From Mytilus trossulus (Eukaryota > Mollusca > Bivalvia > Mytilida > Mytilidae), in NCBI RefSeq assembly GCF_036588685.1, contig NC_086378.1:34387578-34451577 (forward strand): a stretch of DNA of 64,000 bases, written 5' to 3'. This document shows positions 39,101 through 49,197 of the stretch, in pieces; the stretch's first letter is position 1; every line of letters begins with the position of its first letter. Position numbers and translations under genes: made by a program. The notes under the pieces were generated by a model, which saw only the letters and a program-made list of their open reading frames with translations, had not been told where the DNA came from and did no database searches.

Positions 39101-42100
39101 GGGATCAGTTCTAGGTAGAACTGTCTAAATCAGTTCTAGGTAGAACTGACCAAATCGGTTCTAGTTTAGAATTGTTCTAGCTAGAACTGTTTAAAAGGTG
39201 TCAGGATGACAATTTTACATACTGTCTTGGAACAGTTCTACTGACAGATTCCGACAGATGTTAGGAGGTTAGAAGTGATCTCCACTGTAGGTTTGTTGGT
39301 GGCATATATAATTAATATACTAGCAATATACTAGCAACGATTTTCAATAATATACTAGACCGGGGATTTCTTGTGTGAATAGTTTTACAGTCATTTTTTG
39401 GGGCCCTTAATAGCTTGCTTTTCGGTGTGAGCCAAATCGAAGGCTCTGTGTGGAAGATCGTACTTTGACCTTTCTGTTTATCTATTTTTGTTATTGAGAC
39501 AAACAAATAATATAATCAGTTACACAATTATATATTGACCAAAGTATAAAGAAATCAAAATAATTCAAGGAGGAAGTAGGGACACGTACAATTACAATTA
39601 ATGTCAACTTAGATGTGAACAATTATATCAAATAAATAAGTTATGAAATGACCTTCACCTTGTCATCTTAATAACGTTTGGTGTACTCACTCGACGGTGA
39701 TGCGTATGCTTTACTTTTCTTATGATGATCGATTTATAATTGTTTACTTTGTTTGTTTACAATTAAAATGGGTAATTACCCTTCCCGAATTACAACTGAA
39801 CAACAATGCTTCACATTTTTTGATGAAAAATAAGACCAATTGATCATGGTTTGAAGGAATGGGCACTGACGATTTTGGTTTCCATTTTACAGCAAAAATA
39901 GACTTCTGGTGCATTTAAGCTGTTCTATGGACAAAAGGATTATTTTCCCAAAAGAAATTACTATTATACATAACGAACTTTTTTAAAATAACCTTTAAAT
40001 TTCTTTAGAATATTAAAATTATTGAATTGGGCTCAAAATTTCTCAATTCTTCAGTTTTGACACTTATAGACAAATATGGACAAGGCAATATTCCCATTGA
40101 GCTTGCAGGTATCATATATTATATATAAAGACAATCGTAATTTTATGGTATTCATGATTAAAAAAAACCTATGTTCGCAGTTATGAGTCATTTTGATCAC
40201 ACATGGAAAGATTTACACCATTTCGAAAAGTTCTCATGAAACAATTCTGTTGGTTTTGAAATCTACAAGAATTTCAAAATAATCTTTAACGTGAAAAAAG
40301 ACCATATGACCATATGAGTATTTGGACCATACACGTATGGTCATGACCATATGTGTATACTTATATGGTCCGACCATACGCGTATGGTCCAACCATGCGC
40401 GTATGATCGGACCATATGAGTATATATACTGGTTTAGTTATTAACGGACCTAACCATATGAGTATTTGGACCATATAGGTATTTTTTCAAATATTAATAT
40501 TCTTCTAGAAAATATGATGTTTACATGAAAATGTATTAATTTTATAATTCAAAGGCTATATAAAAATCAAATAAGAATGCTACAGTTAGTTTTCATCGCG
40601 AATTGTATTCTTAAATTTACGCTGAGGATTGCATTTACTTCCACACGGTACCATAACTTTTTATGCATTTGCACGTCTTGATTTTGCACGGTCCTTTGCA
40701 GTTACACCATTTGCATTCGAGCGAAAATCTAGCCATCTTATCAGCTGAGCGCCTACTAAATAAAGTGTTAGCTACAAATACGACCGCAACACAATTTTTC
40801 AATAAATATGTATATGTACATGTAGAAGTTGTAGTTTGTACTAATTCATTTTTGAAGTTGCTTGTACTCAGTATTTTAAGAGCCTTTAAGGAGGTAGACC
40901 TTGGTTAAGAGACATAACTCTTAAAATCATCAGTACGTTTGTGTCAACCATTTTCATAAATATATTCTAAGCTTCAAGGTTACATAGATTATTTCCAATC
41001 TGTTTCAGGTAAATGCTTAAAATACATTGATGAAACTTGACTTTTACAGACGTATAACTGACTTAAAGAGTTGTCTCCCTGAACCAAGGTCTACCCACTT
41101 AAAATAATTGTAGAAACAAACAATCTGTCTTTGAATAAGCTTATTAGTGTATTGGAACTGATAAACATAAATAATTTCCGTACAAAATTCAGATTTGACT
41201 GACATTTTTCATTGCCAATTTTCTGTTTATCGGGGTTGGTGCAGTACTTCACAAACGGTTCATTTAAGTCAGCAAAACTGCCTGGAGATTATAAAACCAA
41301 CGTAATTTTACATTATTTTGTTCTAAATGTTTATGACATATGCAAAAACAACTTGCTGCCGGTGTTCAGCTGAACAGTAGATTAGCTGAATAATGTCATT
41401 TCAAGAGATAACAACATTTAAATATGTAACCCTACGAAGGATAACACAATAAAAAACAAAATGCTGTTGGATATACTATAAAATTAAATTTTAACGACAT
41501 GAATAAGTAATCGGCTGTAAATTGTCTTATTTTAGTTTAGGATTCATCTGGTCATCAACCTAAATGTGACCTCAATTTCATTTTTGTTTTAATTATGTAT
41601 TACAATCCGGCGGCGGCGACGACGGCGTAAACTATTTGTACAAAGCTTTATATTTCTAAAGCTGGACACCCATATGCTTCAAACCATGCAGGTCGGTATC
41701 TTATGCAGTTACGACGTTTCCGTCTTTCATTCGTCCTTTACACGTAGCCTCGTTTTCATAGTTCAGTGACTGCTTGAATAACAACTATTTTCTTTAAAAG
41801 TGAAATACTCATTTATTTTTAGAAATAGGATAACTGTATTTGGTATATTTTTGGTTCGTTGCAAGTATATATATAAAAAAGAAGATGTGGTATTATTGCC
41901 AATGTGACAACTCTCCACAATAGACCAAACTGACACAGAAATTAACAACTATAGGTCACCGTACGGCCTTCAACTATGGGCAAAGCCCATACCGCATATT
42001 CAGCTATAAAAGGCCCCGAAATGACAATGTAAAACAATTCAAACGAGAAAACTAACGGCCTTATTTATGTACAAAAAAATAACGAAAACAAATATGAAGC

Positions 42101-44102
42101 ACATAAACAAACGACAACCACTGAATTACAGGCTCCTGACTTGGGACAGGCACATTAATACATTGTGTGGCGGAATGAAACATGTAAGCGGGATCCTAAC
42201 CCTCCTCCTAACCTGGGACAGTGGTATAAGAGTTCAACATAAGAACGAACTATAAAAATCAGTTAACTCATCAGATGGACAAAAATACAAGTGAAGATGG
42301 TCGGGTCATTGTACATCCCAACAACAAAAAGACACTAGGTACTCGAAGTTAACTGACAGCTAGTTCTAAGCCACTAAAAACTATTAAAAAAAGTCATGCA
42401 TCTAAGACTAAATTATCAATTCGTACACATCCAACATCAAATGGATTTAGTTTAAAGACGTCATAAAAAGTCAGAGAAAACCATGACCTTGTGCAAGGTC
42501 TACTTATTACTCAGGTAGTGATCAAGGTTAAAGTTACGTGGTCAATTTCGCATCTAAGAGGTGTCAAAATAGACATGCAAATTCTGAGTTAGATTCTGTT
42601 AGTTTTCTCAGAATTGGATTGTCTACTTCTTCTTCTTTCGTAATTCCCTCTTGTTTAGGAGCACTTGGATGAGACCGATAAATGTTATTAGTATATGTAC
42701 ATTAAAACACACAATAAATCCTCTGTAAAATATGAATGAACAGTATCCTCCACCATAAAAACCAGTGTATTTACAACAAGTCGTGAATTTATATATAAGC
42801 ATTAATATAGGGACTTTTAAAGTAATGTAGTGTTAAAATGGCAAGAGATATACTAAATAAATTACATGCTCGCAGACTCATAATTTTTAAACAGGTGCTT
42901 TTCAATGCAATATAAAACATAAGCATGATTAATTTGGATGTTGAGTTATATTATTTAATTAATAAGGCTTTACTTTAATTTAAACTGCTAAGATATAGTA
43001 TAATTAGCATGTACTTTTAGTGTAAGAATAAATTATCTAAGTTTTCTTATGAGACGAAAATTTATATAAACTGAAATCATGACTTTGATGTTATAGAAGT
43101 ATTATTTTGATTATTTCAATAATGTTCGTATGGCGTATTACTTTGAAGTCTACAGTTTTTATTATTATGTTGGAACTGTTTAAAGACGATTATACTGAAA
43201 GGTTTTTGAAGGGTGTACGATTGTCTATGATGGATTTCATCCACTTCATTTGAACTTTAGTGCACAGTTGTCTCATTGGCAATCACACCACATCTCCTTA
43301 TTTGTATTGCGCAAATGAAATGTCTTGTGCAAAAGCAAGCACCGCATCAGATACTTTAAGTACTATAAGAAGTCGGTCAACTGTATTTGGTGTATGGAAT
43401 GATTGTAAGGCGAACATGACCGGCTGGCTCGTTTTATCTTAAATTGACCTTAATTTCATTGTTCATTGGACAAAATGTAAACCAATTCAAATCAGAAAAC
43501 TGAATAACTGATTTATAACAAAAGAATGTATTAAAACACTTCTGACAAACAGCAAACCAACAACAAACACTGAATGATTTCATAATACTTCAGCTATATT
43601 TTTTTTTATCCACGATCTAAATAGTTTAGCTTGGGTGAAGCGCTATTTTCACCAGAATAACTAGGAAATCAGATTGCAAGAGTCTTGCATCGTACCAAAT
43701 ATTGTTTTTTACCTCATGTTTATGGTAACAGTGAAAAGCCAAGCAGGTATATACTATGTTATTTTGATTACAGTACTAAATTTTGAACACATTTTTAGAT
43801 TTAAGTAACGCGACGATATGATATTGGTTTAACATACTTAACACAAAAACATTCCAGATCTACTAATTTGTCGAGTATTGAGCCTTGCATGTAACCAGTG
43901 CGTTATCCTGTTCCCGACAATTTCCCCATCAATCTTTCTATAATCTTAATATTTGTTTTTTTCCGTCTTTTTATTTTGATATTGATTAAATCAAATAAAC
44001 AGTTTCAAATGCATAGAAAACGTTATACACAAATCTGTTAACATCCAGACTACGTATAATAATTCATCTAAAAAATTATGCAAAAATACTTACATTATCC
44101 AT
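30148..44102 (-). CDS. SLC34A: SLC34 sodium-dependent phosphate cotransporter (type II NaPi), nine exons
   Basis: Coding exons in transcript order are 44094-44102, 36840-36978, 35693-35821, 34821-34964, 34081-34388, 33382-33511, 32614-32745, 31763-31987 and 30148-30797. All have GT/AG borders and matching phases, giving 1866 nt and 621 residues, close to vertebrate NaPi-II. The cytoplasmic N-terminus has DPWAI (33-37). The first QSSST is at 124-128, [11 protein letters not shown] at about 152-162 and [11 protein letters not shown] at 181-191. The extracellular loop has RWC and ERC, the expected disulfide pair, with several NxS/T sites. [13 protein letters not shown] follows, the second QSSS is at 412-415, then [10 protein letters not shown]. 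The tail has a Cys pair and ends AFTIL, a probable PDZ ligand. The family imports phosphate with Na+ across apical epithelial membranes. The Asp in ATVHD is the residue linked to electrogenic 3 Na+ transport (NaPi-IIa/b) rather than IIc. Intron 1 is 7.1 kb and hosts several mobile elements. The MDN first exon rests only on the phase-0 donor and Kozak context. Confidence 0.9.
31415..31677. mobile_element. TTAA-flanked MITE in the last SLC34 intron
   Basis: Inverted ends GGTGGTACCTGACACTACAG and (complement of the right end) GGTGATACCAAACACCTCGA are bounded by TTAA on both sides (31411-31414 and 31678-31681). A TTAA target duplication is the hallmark of piggyBac-type insertion. At 263 bases it has no transposase, so it is non-autonomous. 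Confidence 0.75.
33731..33752. repeat. (TA)11 microsatellite
   Basis: Pure alternating TA in the SLC34 intron downstream of exon 33382-33511 in transcript order. Confidence 0.9.
38061..39287. mobile_element. 1.2-kb element of AGAACTGT/ACAGTTCT words with terminal inverted repeats
   Basis: Terminal inverted repeats match over about 22 bases: left CTGTGGAGATCACTTCTAAC, right (complement) CAGTGGAGATCACTTCTAAC. A TA dinucleotide sits outside each end (CCATA before, TAGG after), as in Tc1/mariner-type insertion. The inside is dozens of AGAACTGT and ACAGTTCT words in alternating orientation with short variable spacers (CTAAATCAGTTCTAGGT type), so it can fold on itself at many registers. It has no coding capacity. 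A copy of the CCACATCTTC repeat is inserted at 38479-38769. It lies in SLC34 intron 1. Confidence 0.8.
38479..38769 (-). repeat. Abundant dispersed repeat, full minus copy with target duplication
   Basis: It is flanked by the direct repeat AATTATA (38472-38478 and 38770-38776), consistent with a 7-base target site duplication. Read on the minus strand it runs from CCTGTCCCAAGTCAGGAGC to CCACATCTTCTTTTTT. This copy fixes the ends of the short form at about 290 bases, younger than the AGAACTGT element it interrupts. Confidence 0.85.
40301..40490. repeat. Cluster of ACCATA(C/T)GCGTATGGTC palindromes
   Basis: Repeated words ACCATATGACCATATGAGTA, GGACCATACACGTATGGTCA, CCGACCATACGCGTATGGTC and CGGACCATATGAGTATAT form overlapping near-palindromes. 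The design resembles 26099-26943, but the word differs. It lies in SLC34 intron 1 and is non-coding. Confidence 0.85.
40890..41098. mobile_element. Second TTAA-flanked MITE
   Basis: Ends GGAGGTAGACCTTGGTTAAG and (complement of the right end) GTGGGTAGACCTTGGTTCAG are inverted repeats extending to AGACATAACTCT and AGACAACTCT, with TTAA outside each end (40886-40889, 41099-41102). It belongs to a different family from 31415-31677 but has the same target type. Confidence 0.75.
41873..42330 (-). repeat. Abundant dispersed repeat, long minus copy
   Basis: It starts AAAAAAGAAGATGTGGTATT and continues through CACCGTACGGCCTTCAAC, AAAGGCCCCGAAATGACAAT and CTGACTTGGGACAGGCAC to the long extension GCGGGATCCTAACCCTCC, CAGTTAACTCATCAGATGG. 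This is the same extension as in 21545-21998, so a long form of at least 450 bases exists. It lies in SLC34 intron 1. Confidence 0.85.
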
Positions 44103-44151
44103 ATTGTAAACGATGGTTACAACATGTTACTAGTCTCAAGAAAATGTAAAC

Positions 44152-44159
44152 AATATAAA
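44152..44159 (-). promoter_or_regulatory. TATA-like box of the intact SLC34 gene
   Basis: TTTATATT on the minus strand lies about 50 bases before the ATG at 44102, which has a good context (ACAATATGG). The distance suits a short leader. AT-rich surroundings reduce certainty. Confidence 0.35.
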
Positions 44160-44792
44160 GTGACAGTGAGTGTGGTTGTTTTAATCACTTGAACATTAAC
44201 ATTTAGGTTATTTTATATTTCTATTTTTACAACGTGCTATACATTTCAAACATAGAGAGAAACAGGATATAGGTTGAATGTTACATAATTTTATGCTGTA
44301 AAAACTAGGGTTGCTAGGTAAATTTAAAAACTAAACAATGATTCGTCCATAAAATGATTCTTTTTACTTTTCAATTTTATATATGTCGCCGAGACAAATT
44401 TTGTATACAGCATTTGTCTCACTTTGTATTTAAGCCTATTTCAAAATTTTATTTTATTACCTTAAGAATATAAAGGTACATGCAGCTTTATGCGTGTAAT
44501 GCACTTTAAAATATTTAATTCAAATGCACTGCACTAAATTTATCTTACAAAATAAGTAAAGATCGTTCAAATAATAAGTTTCCTTATAGCTAAGATAAAG
44601 CAGAGGACAACCTTGTCTGATTATTTCTAATAATGCAAAAGAAAACATACCACTAAAAGATAAAAACTCGGACGAGTAACATATTAAAAAGGAGTACCGT
44701 GTTAAAAAGGATATTTCACAAAATATGGCATTTTGGGTCTTCAATGCTCTTAAAATTTGTATTTGTTTGACTTTATATCTATTTTAATCTGA

Positions 44793-44836
44793 GCGTCACT
44801 GATGAGTCTAATGTGGACGAAACGCGCGTCTGGCGT
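44793..44836 (+). ncRNA. Type I hammerhead ribozyme, upstream copy of the pair
   Basis: Core pieces in order are stem I GCGTCA, CTGATGA, stem II GTC-TAATGTG-GAC, GAAA, stem III with its very short loop in CGCGCGT, the cleavage triplet GTC (cut after 44830), and stem I TGGCGT. All invariant core positions are present, and stem I pairs six of six counting G-U. The tiny stem III is like that of Schistosoma hammerheads, known to favour a dimeric fold. Confidence 0.85.
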
Positions 44837-45150
44837 ATAAAAGTTATAATCCTGGTACCTTTGATAGCTTTTTACACCACTGGGTCGGAGTCGCTGCTGG
44901 TGGAAGCTTCGTCCCGAGGGCATCACCTGCCCAGTATAGTCAGCATTTCTGGTGTTGACATACATATCAATTGTATGGTCATTTTTATAAATTTCCTGTT
45001 CACAAAACTTTTAATTTTTCAAAAAACTAAGGATTTTCTTTTCCCAGGAATAGATCACCTCAGCCGTATTTGGAACAACTTTTCGGCATTGTGGGTCCTC
45101 AATGCTCTTCAACTTTGTACTTGTTTGGCTTTATAACTATTTAGATCTGA

Positions 45151-45194
45151 GCGTCACTGACGAGTCTTATGTTGACGAAACGCGCGTCTGGCGT
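45151..45194 (+). ncRNA. Type I hammerhead ribozyme, downstream copy of the pair
   Basis: GCGTCA, CTGACGA, GTC-TTATGTT-GAC, GAAA, CGCGCGTC, TGGCGT. The only core difference from the consensus is C at position 7, which tolerates any base. Predicted cleavage is after 45188, and it is expected to be active. Confidence 0.85.
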
Positions 45195-45238
45195 ACTAAA
45201 TTATAATCTTTGTACCTTTGATAGCTATTTTTTTTTTT

Positions 45239-46276
45239 ACGAAAAACAAATATGAGAAACTAACGACAATCACTGATCAACAGGCTCCGGACGTATGACA
45301 GGGACACATTGAAATGGCATGATTGCAGGCGCTCAACCCTCTCCTTTATTGAACATTGATGTAACAACACACAAGAAAAAAAATGTTAAAAGGGCTGCAT
45401 ACATCAGATCGACACAAGGCATATAACTACTAACACAAGGTTAAATGAACCCTTTAAGTATTTGCAGTACGGAAAGCAAGTTTGTAACAACTAGTAATTA
45501 AAAAAATATTTTGTCCAAGACTAAAATATAAATCTACATATCATATATTAGAAACTTACGGTTTCCATGATTATTCCTGTTTGTTTTAAAAATGTATATT
45601 ATCAATAATTTGTTACTTATTAATAATATTTGACAAACATGTACATAATGTAGACTTTTAGGTTTGCGTGTGTCTTTTCTTCAACGCCGGTACAAAAGGG
45701 GAAATCCCATTATTTAGAATAATGGTGTATCTGGAAGGCGTCAATAGAATGATTTTCTTGTTAATCAATGGCCTTGATCGAAAACAAAAGTTGTAAACAA
45801 ATCTGGTAATATGATGTACAAGGTACACTTAATAGGAATAAGGTTAATTATGTACATGCATTTTCTCAAGGGGATTAATATTAATGTAATAATTTATAGA
45901 TACATTTTTTTTGTGTGAAATAGTTAAAGGCAATGAAAGGCCTTGTATAATTTGTTAAATTGCAATAATATTATTATGATTATACAGATAATTTATTGCA
46001 TCAGATTACGTGTTTCAGAAAAAAGGATCTTATCAATATCAAATTATCTTTTTTTTATATTTTTAATTTATACTTTGTCTTCTTTCTGTGAGGTAAGCTA
46101 TATTTTGATATGTATTTTGATATGCTACTGATATTTGACAATAATTAGATACAACTAAAAGTCCCCAAAACATATTTATCATAAAACAACAGGTAAATTA
46201 TCAATGTTTTCATATACGTATTCCTAGTAACTTGAAAACAATTATTATTGTGTTTTAAATGAAGTACAAAGTAATA
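45239..46276. other. Gene-free stretch
   Basis: Bases about 45240-45430 resemble the left part of another dispersed repeat (GAAAAACAAATATGAGAAAC, CAGGCTCCGGACGTATG, TACATCAGATCG). The remainder is AT-rich without a supported gene. Confidence 0.4.
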
Positions 46277-46297
46277 CACGGCCGACACTCGGCTAAC

Positions 46298-46431
46298 TTT
46301 TCAACTTCAACTTTTATTAACACTCTAGACAGTTTACACTGTAACAAGAGGCAGACAAATAATACAAGTAATAATTAACAATGGTGAACAAGATAGAAAG
46401 AAATATACATACATAGTTCATTATACCTAAC
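46298..46431. mobile_element. 134-base insertion in the left terminal repeat
   Basis: The left terminal repeat is interrupted after GGCTAAC by TTTTCAACTTCAACTTTTAT...CATTATAC and then resumes with CTAACCGAGAGG. The right terminal repeat runs straight through (GGCTAACCGAGAG on its reverse strand). CTAAC is duplicated at both edges (46293-46297, 46427-46431), a five-base target duplication. Confidence 0.7.
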
Positions 46432-46757
46432 CGAGAGGTTGGTCGGTTAATCTTATTGAGTATGCGGCTATATCGGCGGTTGGTCTGTTAATCGGGTTGG
46501 CTATAGTCTGTTAATCAGGTGTTATCGAGAAAAGCATTGAAAGTTCAGCATGTTTCATTGTATAACTTTTCAAATACTTTTAAAAATTATTCATGTCTAA
46601 CAAAACAATATAATGTACTGAATCCAGTGGTGTAATTATTATTTTTCTACCTTCAATGTACGATCTATAAAATAAAAAGGCGTGTTACTCCTCAATAAAT
46701 TTATACACATTTTACACACACAAAATGTACACAAAATGACACGTTGGTTGAATTTAA

Positions 46758-47060
46758 AATAAAATTGAGAATGGAAATGGGGAATGTGTCAAGGAGACAA
46801 CCACCCGACCGTAGAAAAAAACTACAGCAGAAGGTCACCAACAGGTCTTCAATGTAGTGAGAAATTCCCACACCCGGAGGCGTCCTTCAGCTGGCCCCTA
46901 CACAAATATATACTAGTTCAGTGATAATGAACGCCATACTAATTTCCAAATTGTACACAAGAAACTAAAATTAAAATAATACAAGACTAACAAAGGCCAT
47001 AGGCTTCTGACTTGGGACAGGCGCAATAATGCGGCGGGGTTAAACATGTTTGTGAGATCT
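46758..47060 (+). repeat. GAATGGAAATGGGGAATGTG repeat plus a repeat fragment
   Basis: Bases 46758-47000 match 14942-15145 (GTGTCAAGGAGACAACCACC, CCCGGAGGCGTCCTTCAGC, TACTAGTTCAGTGATAATGA). Bases about 47000-47060 are a piece of the CCACATCTTC family on the minus strand (CTGACTTGGGACAGGCGC, GGCGGGGTTAAACATG). Confidence 0.7.
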
Positions 47061-47396
47061 CACCCCCCCCCTATACCTCTAGCCAATGTAGAAAAGTAAA
47101 CGCATAACAATACGCACATTAAAATTCAGTTCAAGAGAAGTCCGAGTCTGATGTCAGAAGATGTAACCAAAGAAAATAAACAAAATGACAATAATACATA
47201 AATAACAACAGACTACTAGCAGTTAACTGGCATGCCAGCTCCAGACTTCAATAAAACTGACAGAAAGATTATGATTTCATCATATGAACATCAGGCACAA
47301 TCCTTCCCGTTAGGGGTTTAGTATCATACCATCATAACATATATGAGAAGAACATAACCCGTGTCATGCCAACAACTGGTTTTTGAATAAATGTGT

Positions 47397-47960
47397 TTAG
47401 TTCCGACGCAAAGACCCTATAAGTGAATCAATATTAACGCCAAAATATGCAATCTTTAATGACCTGACAACAGTATCGTAGCTATATCCCTTCTTAATAA
47501 GTCTATTCAAAGGTTTTGTAAGTTTCTGAGGTGAATACTGACACCTTTGTGCTTTATAAAGAATATTTCCATAAAAAATTGGATGTGAAATACCTGAACG
47601 TATAAGAAGTCTGCATGTGGAGCTATATTTACGAATGATGTCCTTATACCGATGATAAAATTTAGTAAATGTTTTGACTAGTTTGTGATATCGAAAACCC
47701 TGGTGTAATAATTTTTCAGTAATACATAAATTTCTCTCGTTAAAATCTAAAACATTGTTACATACACGAGCGAATCGTACAAGTTGAGATATATAAACAC
47801 CGTGAGATGGTGACAAGGGAACGTCACCATCTAAAAATGGATAATTAACGATTATTTGCATGTAATATTTTAAACATCCAAAAAGAAATGCATTATGTGT
47901 GTTAACTATATTGATATCATTGTGTGAAAAATCTACACGAAAATCTGCATTTTGGTGACA
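47397..47960 (-). pseudogene. Reverse transcriptase C-terminal fragment, Penelope-like
   Basis: The minus frame reads SHNDINIVNTHNAFLF, then NYPFLDGDVPLSPSHGVYIS, QLVRFARVCNNVLDFNERNL, GFRYHKLVKTFTKFYHRYKD and ends GSLRRN with a stop. GVYISQLVRFARVC and the following FY.R..... pattern are the thumb region that follows the YIDD palm in the RT family seen at 49198-50230 and 63240-64000, but this copy diverges from them. The palm and N-terminus are missing here. Penelope-like is my inference from the RT motif style, because no GIY-YIG endonuclease could be seen. Confidence 0.65.
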
Positions 47961-48404
47961 TAAATCAATCTTTATTTGAAACCTTGTCTGTTAATGGTTC
48001 GGATGTATAAAACCCGGTCTGCTAATTGGTCTCTTAAGAGTTATGAATGGCAATAAGAGAATAATTTTATTGCTATATGGGGTGTTATCGGATCAAATGG
48101 GTAGGCTCAAGACGAGCGGCTAAAATATACGGAAACAACACATGAGCAATGAAACATAAAATATACAGAAACAACACATGAGCAATGAAACATAAAATAT
48201 AAGAAACAACACATGAACAATGAATAATTTAGACAATGGAAGTTAAAATTGATAAAAATGGTTTCAAAAAGTGAAATACTAAAGTAATATTGATTTCATC
48301 CATGCATGTTCGCATATATCATGTGAATTCTGTTAAATTGTCATGAATGACTCTAATGTGTCATCTACATTGGTAACCAGTATATAAATCAGAGATAAAA
48401 GAAG

Positions 48405-48800
48405 TACGAAAGATACCAGAGGGACAGTCAAACGTCGTAATGTAACAAGACATCAGTAAGTAACATATATCGGGATGCTAAAATATAAAGAATAGAGAAA
48501 GAATAATGAGTAAGATCAATAAAATGTAGAGAAAAGTGACATAACGATTTGAAGAATATAGAAATAAACACACACACCCAAAATCCGCCAATTCGCTCCC
48601 TCCTGGTATTCACGAGAATCTGGATGGAGACGCAGAATATAGAATAATATATAAGGATAGTAGAGAGTGCACGGGATGCATTGCTAAAAAAAAAGAGAAA
48701 AAATAATAATCGTTTAAAAATACAAACATGAAACACCCCTGAGTGTTAAAAAAGCAACGGATTGCGATGTTTTCCTATTGGTCAAAAATGTTAAGTTACA
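48405..48800. repeat. Fragment of the GATACCAGAGGGACAG repeat and AT-rich filler
   Basis: GAAAGATACCAGAGGGACAG then TCAAACGTCGTAATG matches the sequence joined to the RT at 49198 and the copies at 53390 and 53705. No gene seen. Confidence 0.55.
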
Positions 48801-49197
48801 TGCGGACAATTGCAGTTCTCCTCTGCACTTATATAGAAAGGAACTAAACGGAATAAAATGAATTGAACTTAAGATAACCAAATGTAGCTCCATTCTCTTC
48901 TTTTCCCTTTCAATTTACTTCTTTAGAATGATTTGTAAACAACATATTATTAAGTAATAGAGAAAAAGAATCGATTGGATGATGCTGACGAATTAGGGCT
49001 TAACGCACAGTGACAACTATCTTGTGCAAATAAAACGACAACACGTTTAATATATGTACCCTGTGTTGTATTAGAAAGGCACTTTCAGTCGGATCCGAGA
49101 ACGTCCTACTTTGAACAGACACAGAATTTAAGGCTGATTGAAAACATTAATAATAATTTAATGCCAATCCAGCGGCCAATTCATATCACGCTATACT

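Larger units (their letters stand above)
44714..45238 (+). mobile_element. Retrozyme-like element with two direct hammerhead ribozymes
   Basis: Two direct repeats of about 160 bases (44714-44873 and 45072-45235) each hold a hammerhead ribozyme. They share CTCAATGCTCTTCAACTTTG-type sequence before the ribozyme and TATAATC(C/T)(T/-)GGTACCTTTGATAGCT after it. About 200 bases separate them, including ACCACTGGGTCGGAGTCGC and GCATCACCTGCCCAGTATAG. The ribozymes are 358 nt apart, so double self-cleavage would release a monomer RNA of about 358 nt for circularisation. It ends in a T run (45227-45238). It encodes no protein. The layout is that described for retrozymes of plants and metazoans; naming it so is inference. 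Confidence 0.75.

Noticed and set aside
44813-45136. 107-codon plus frame across the retrozyme
   Set aside because: The sequence is explained by the non-coding ribozyme element. The frame is not kept in the copy at 51060-51410.
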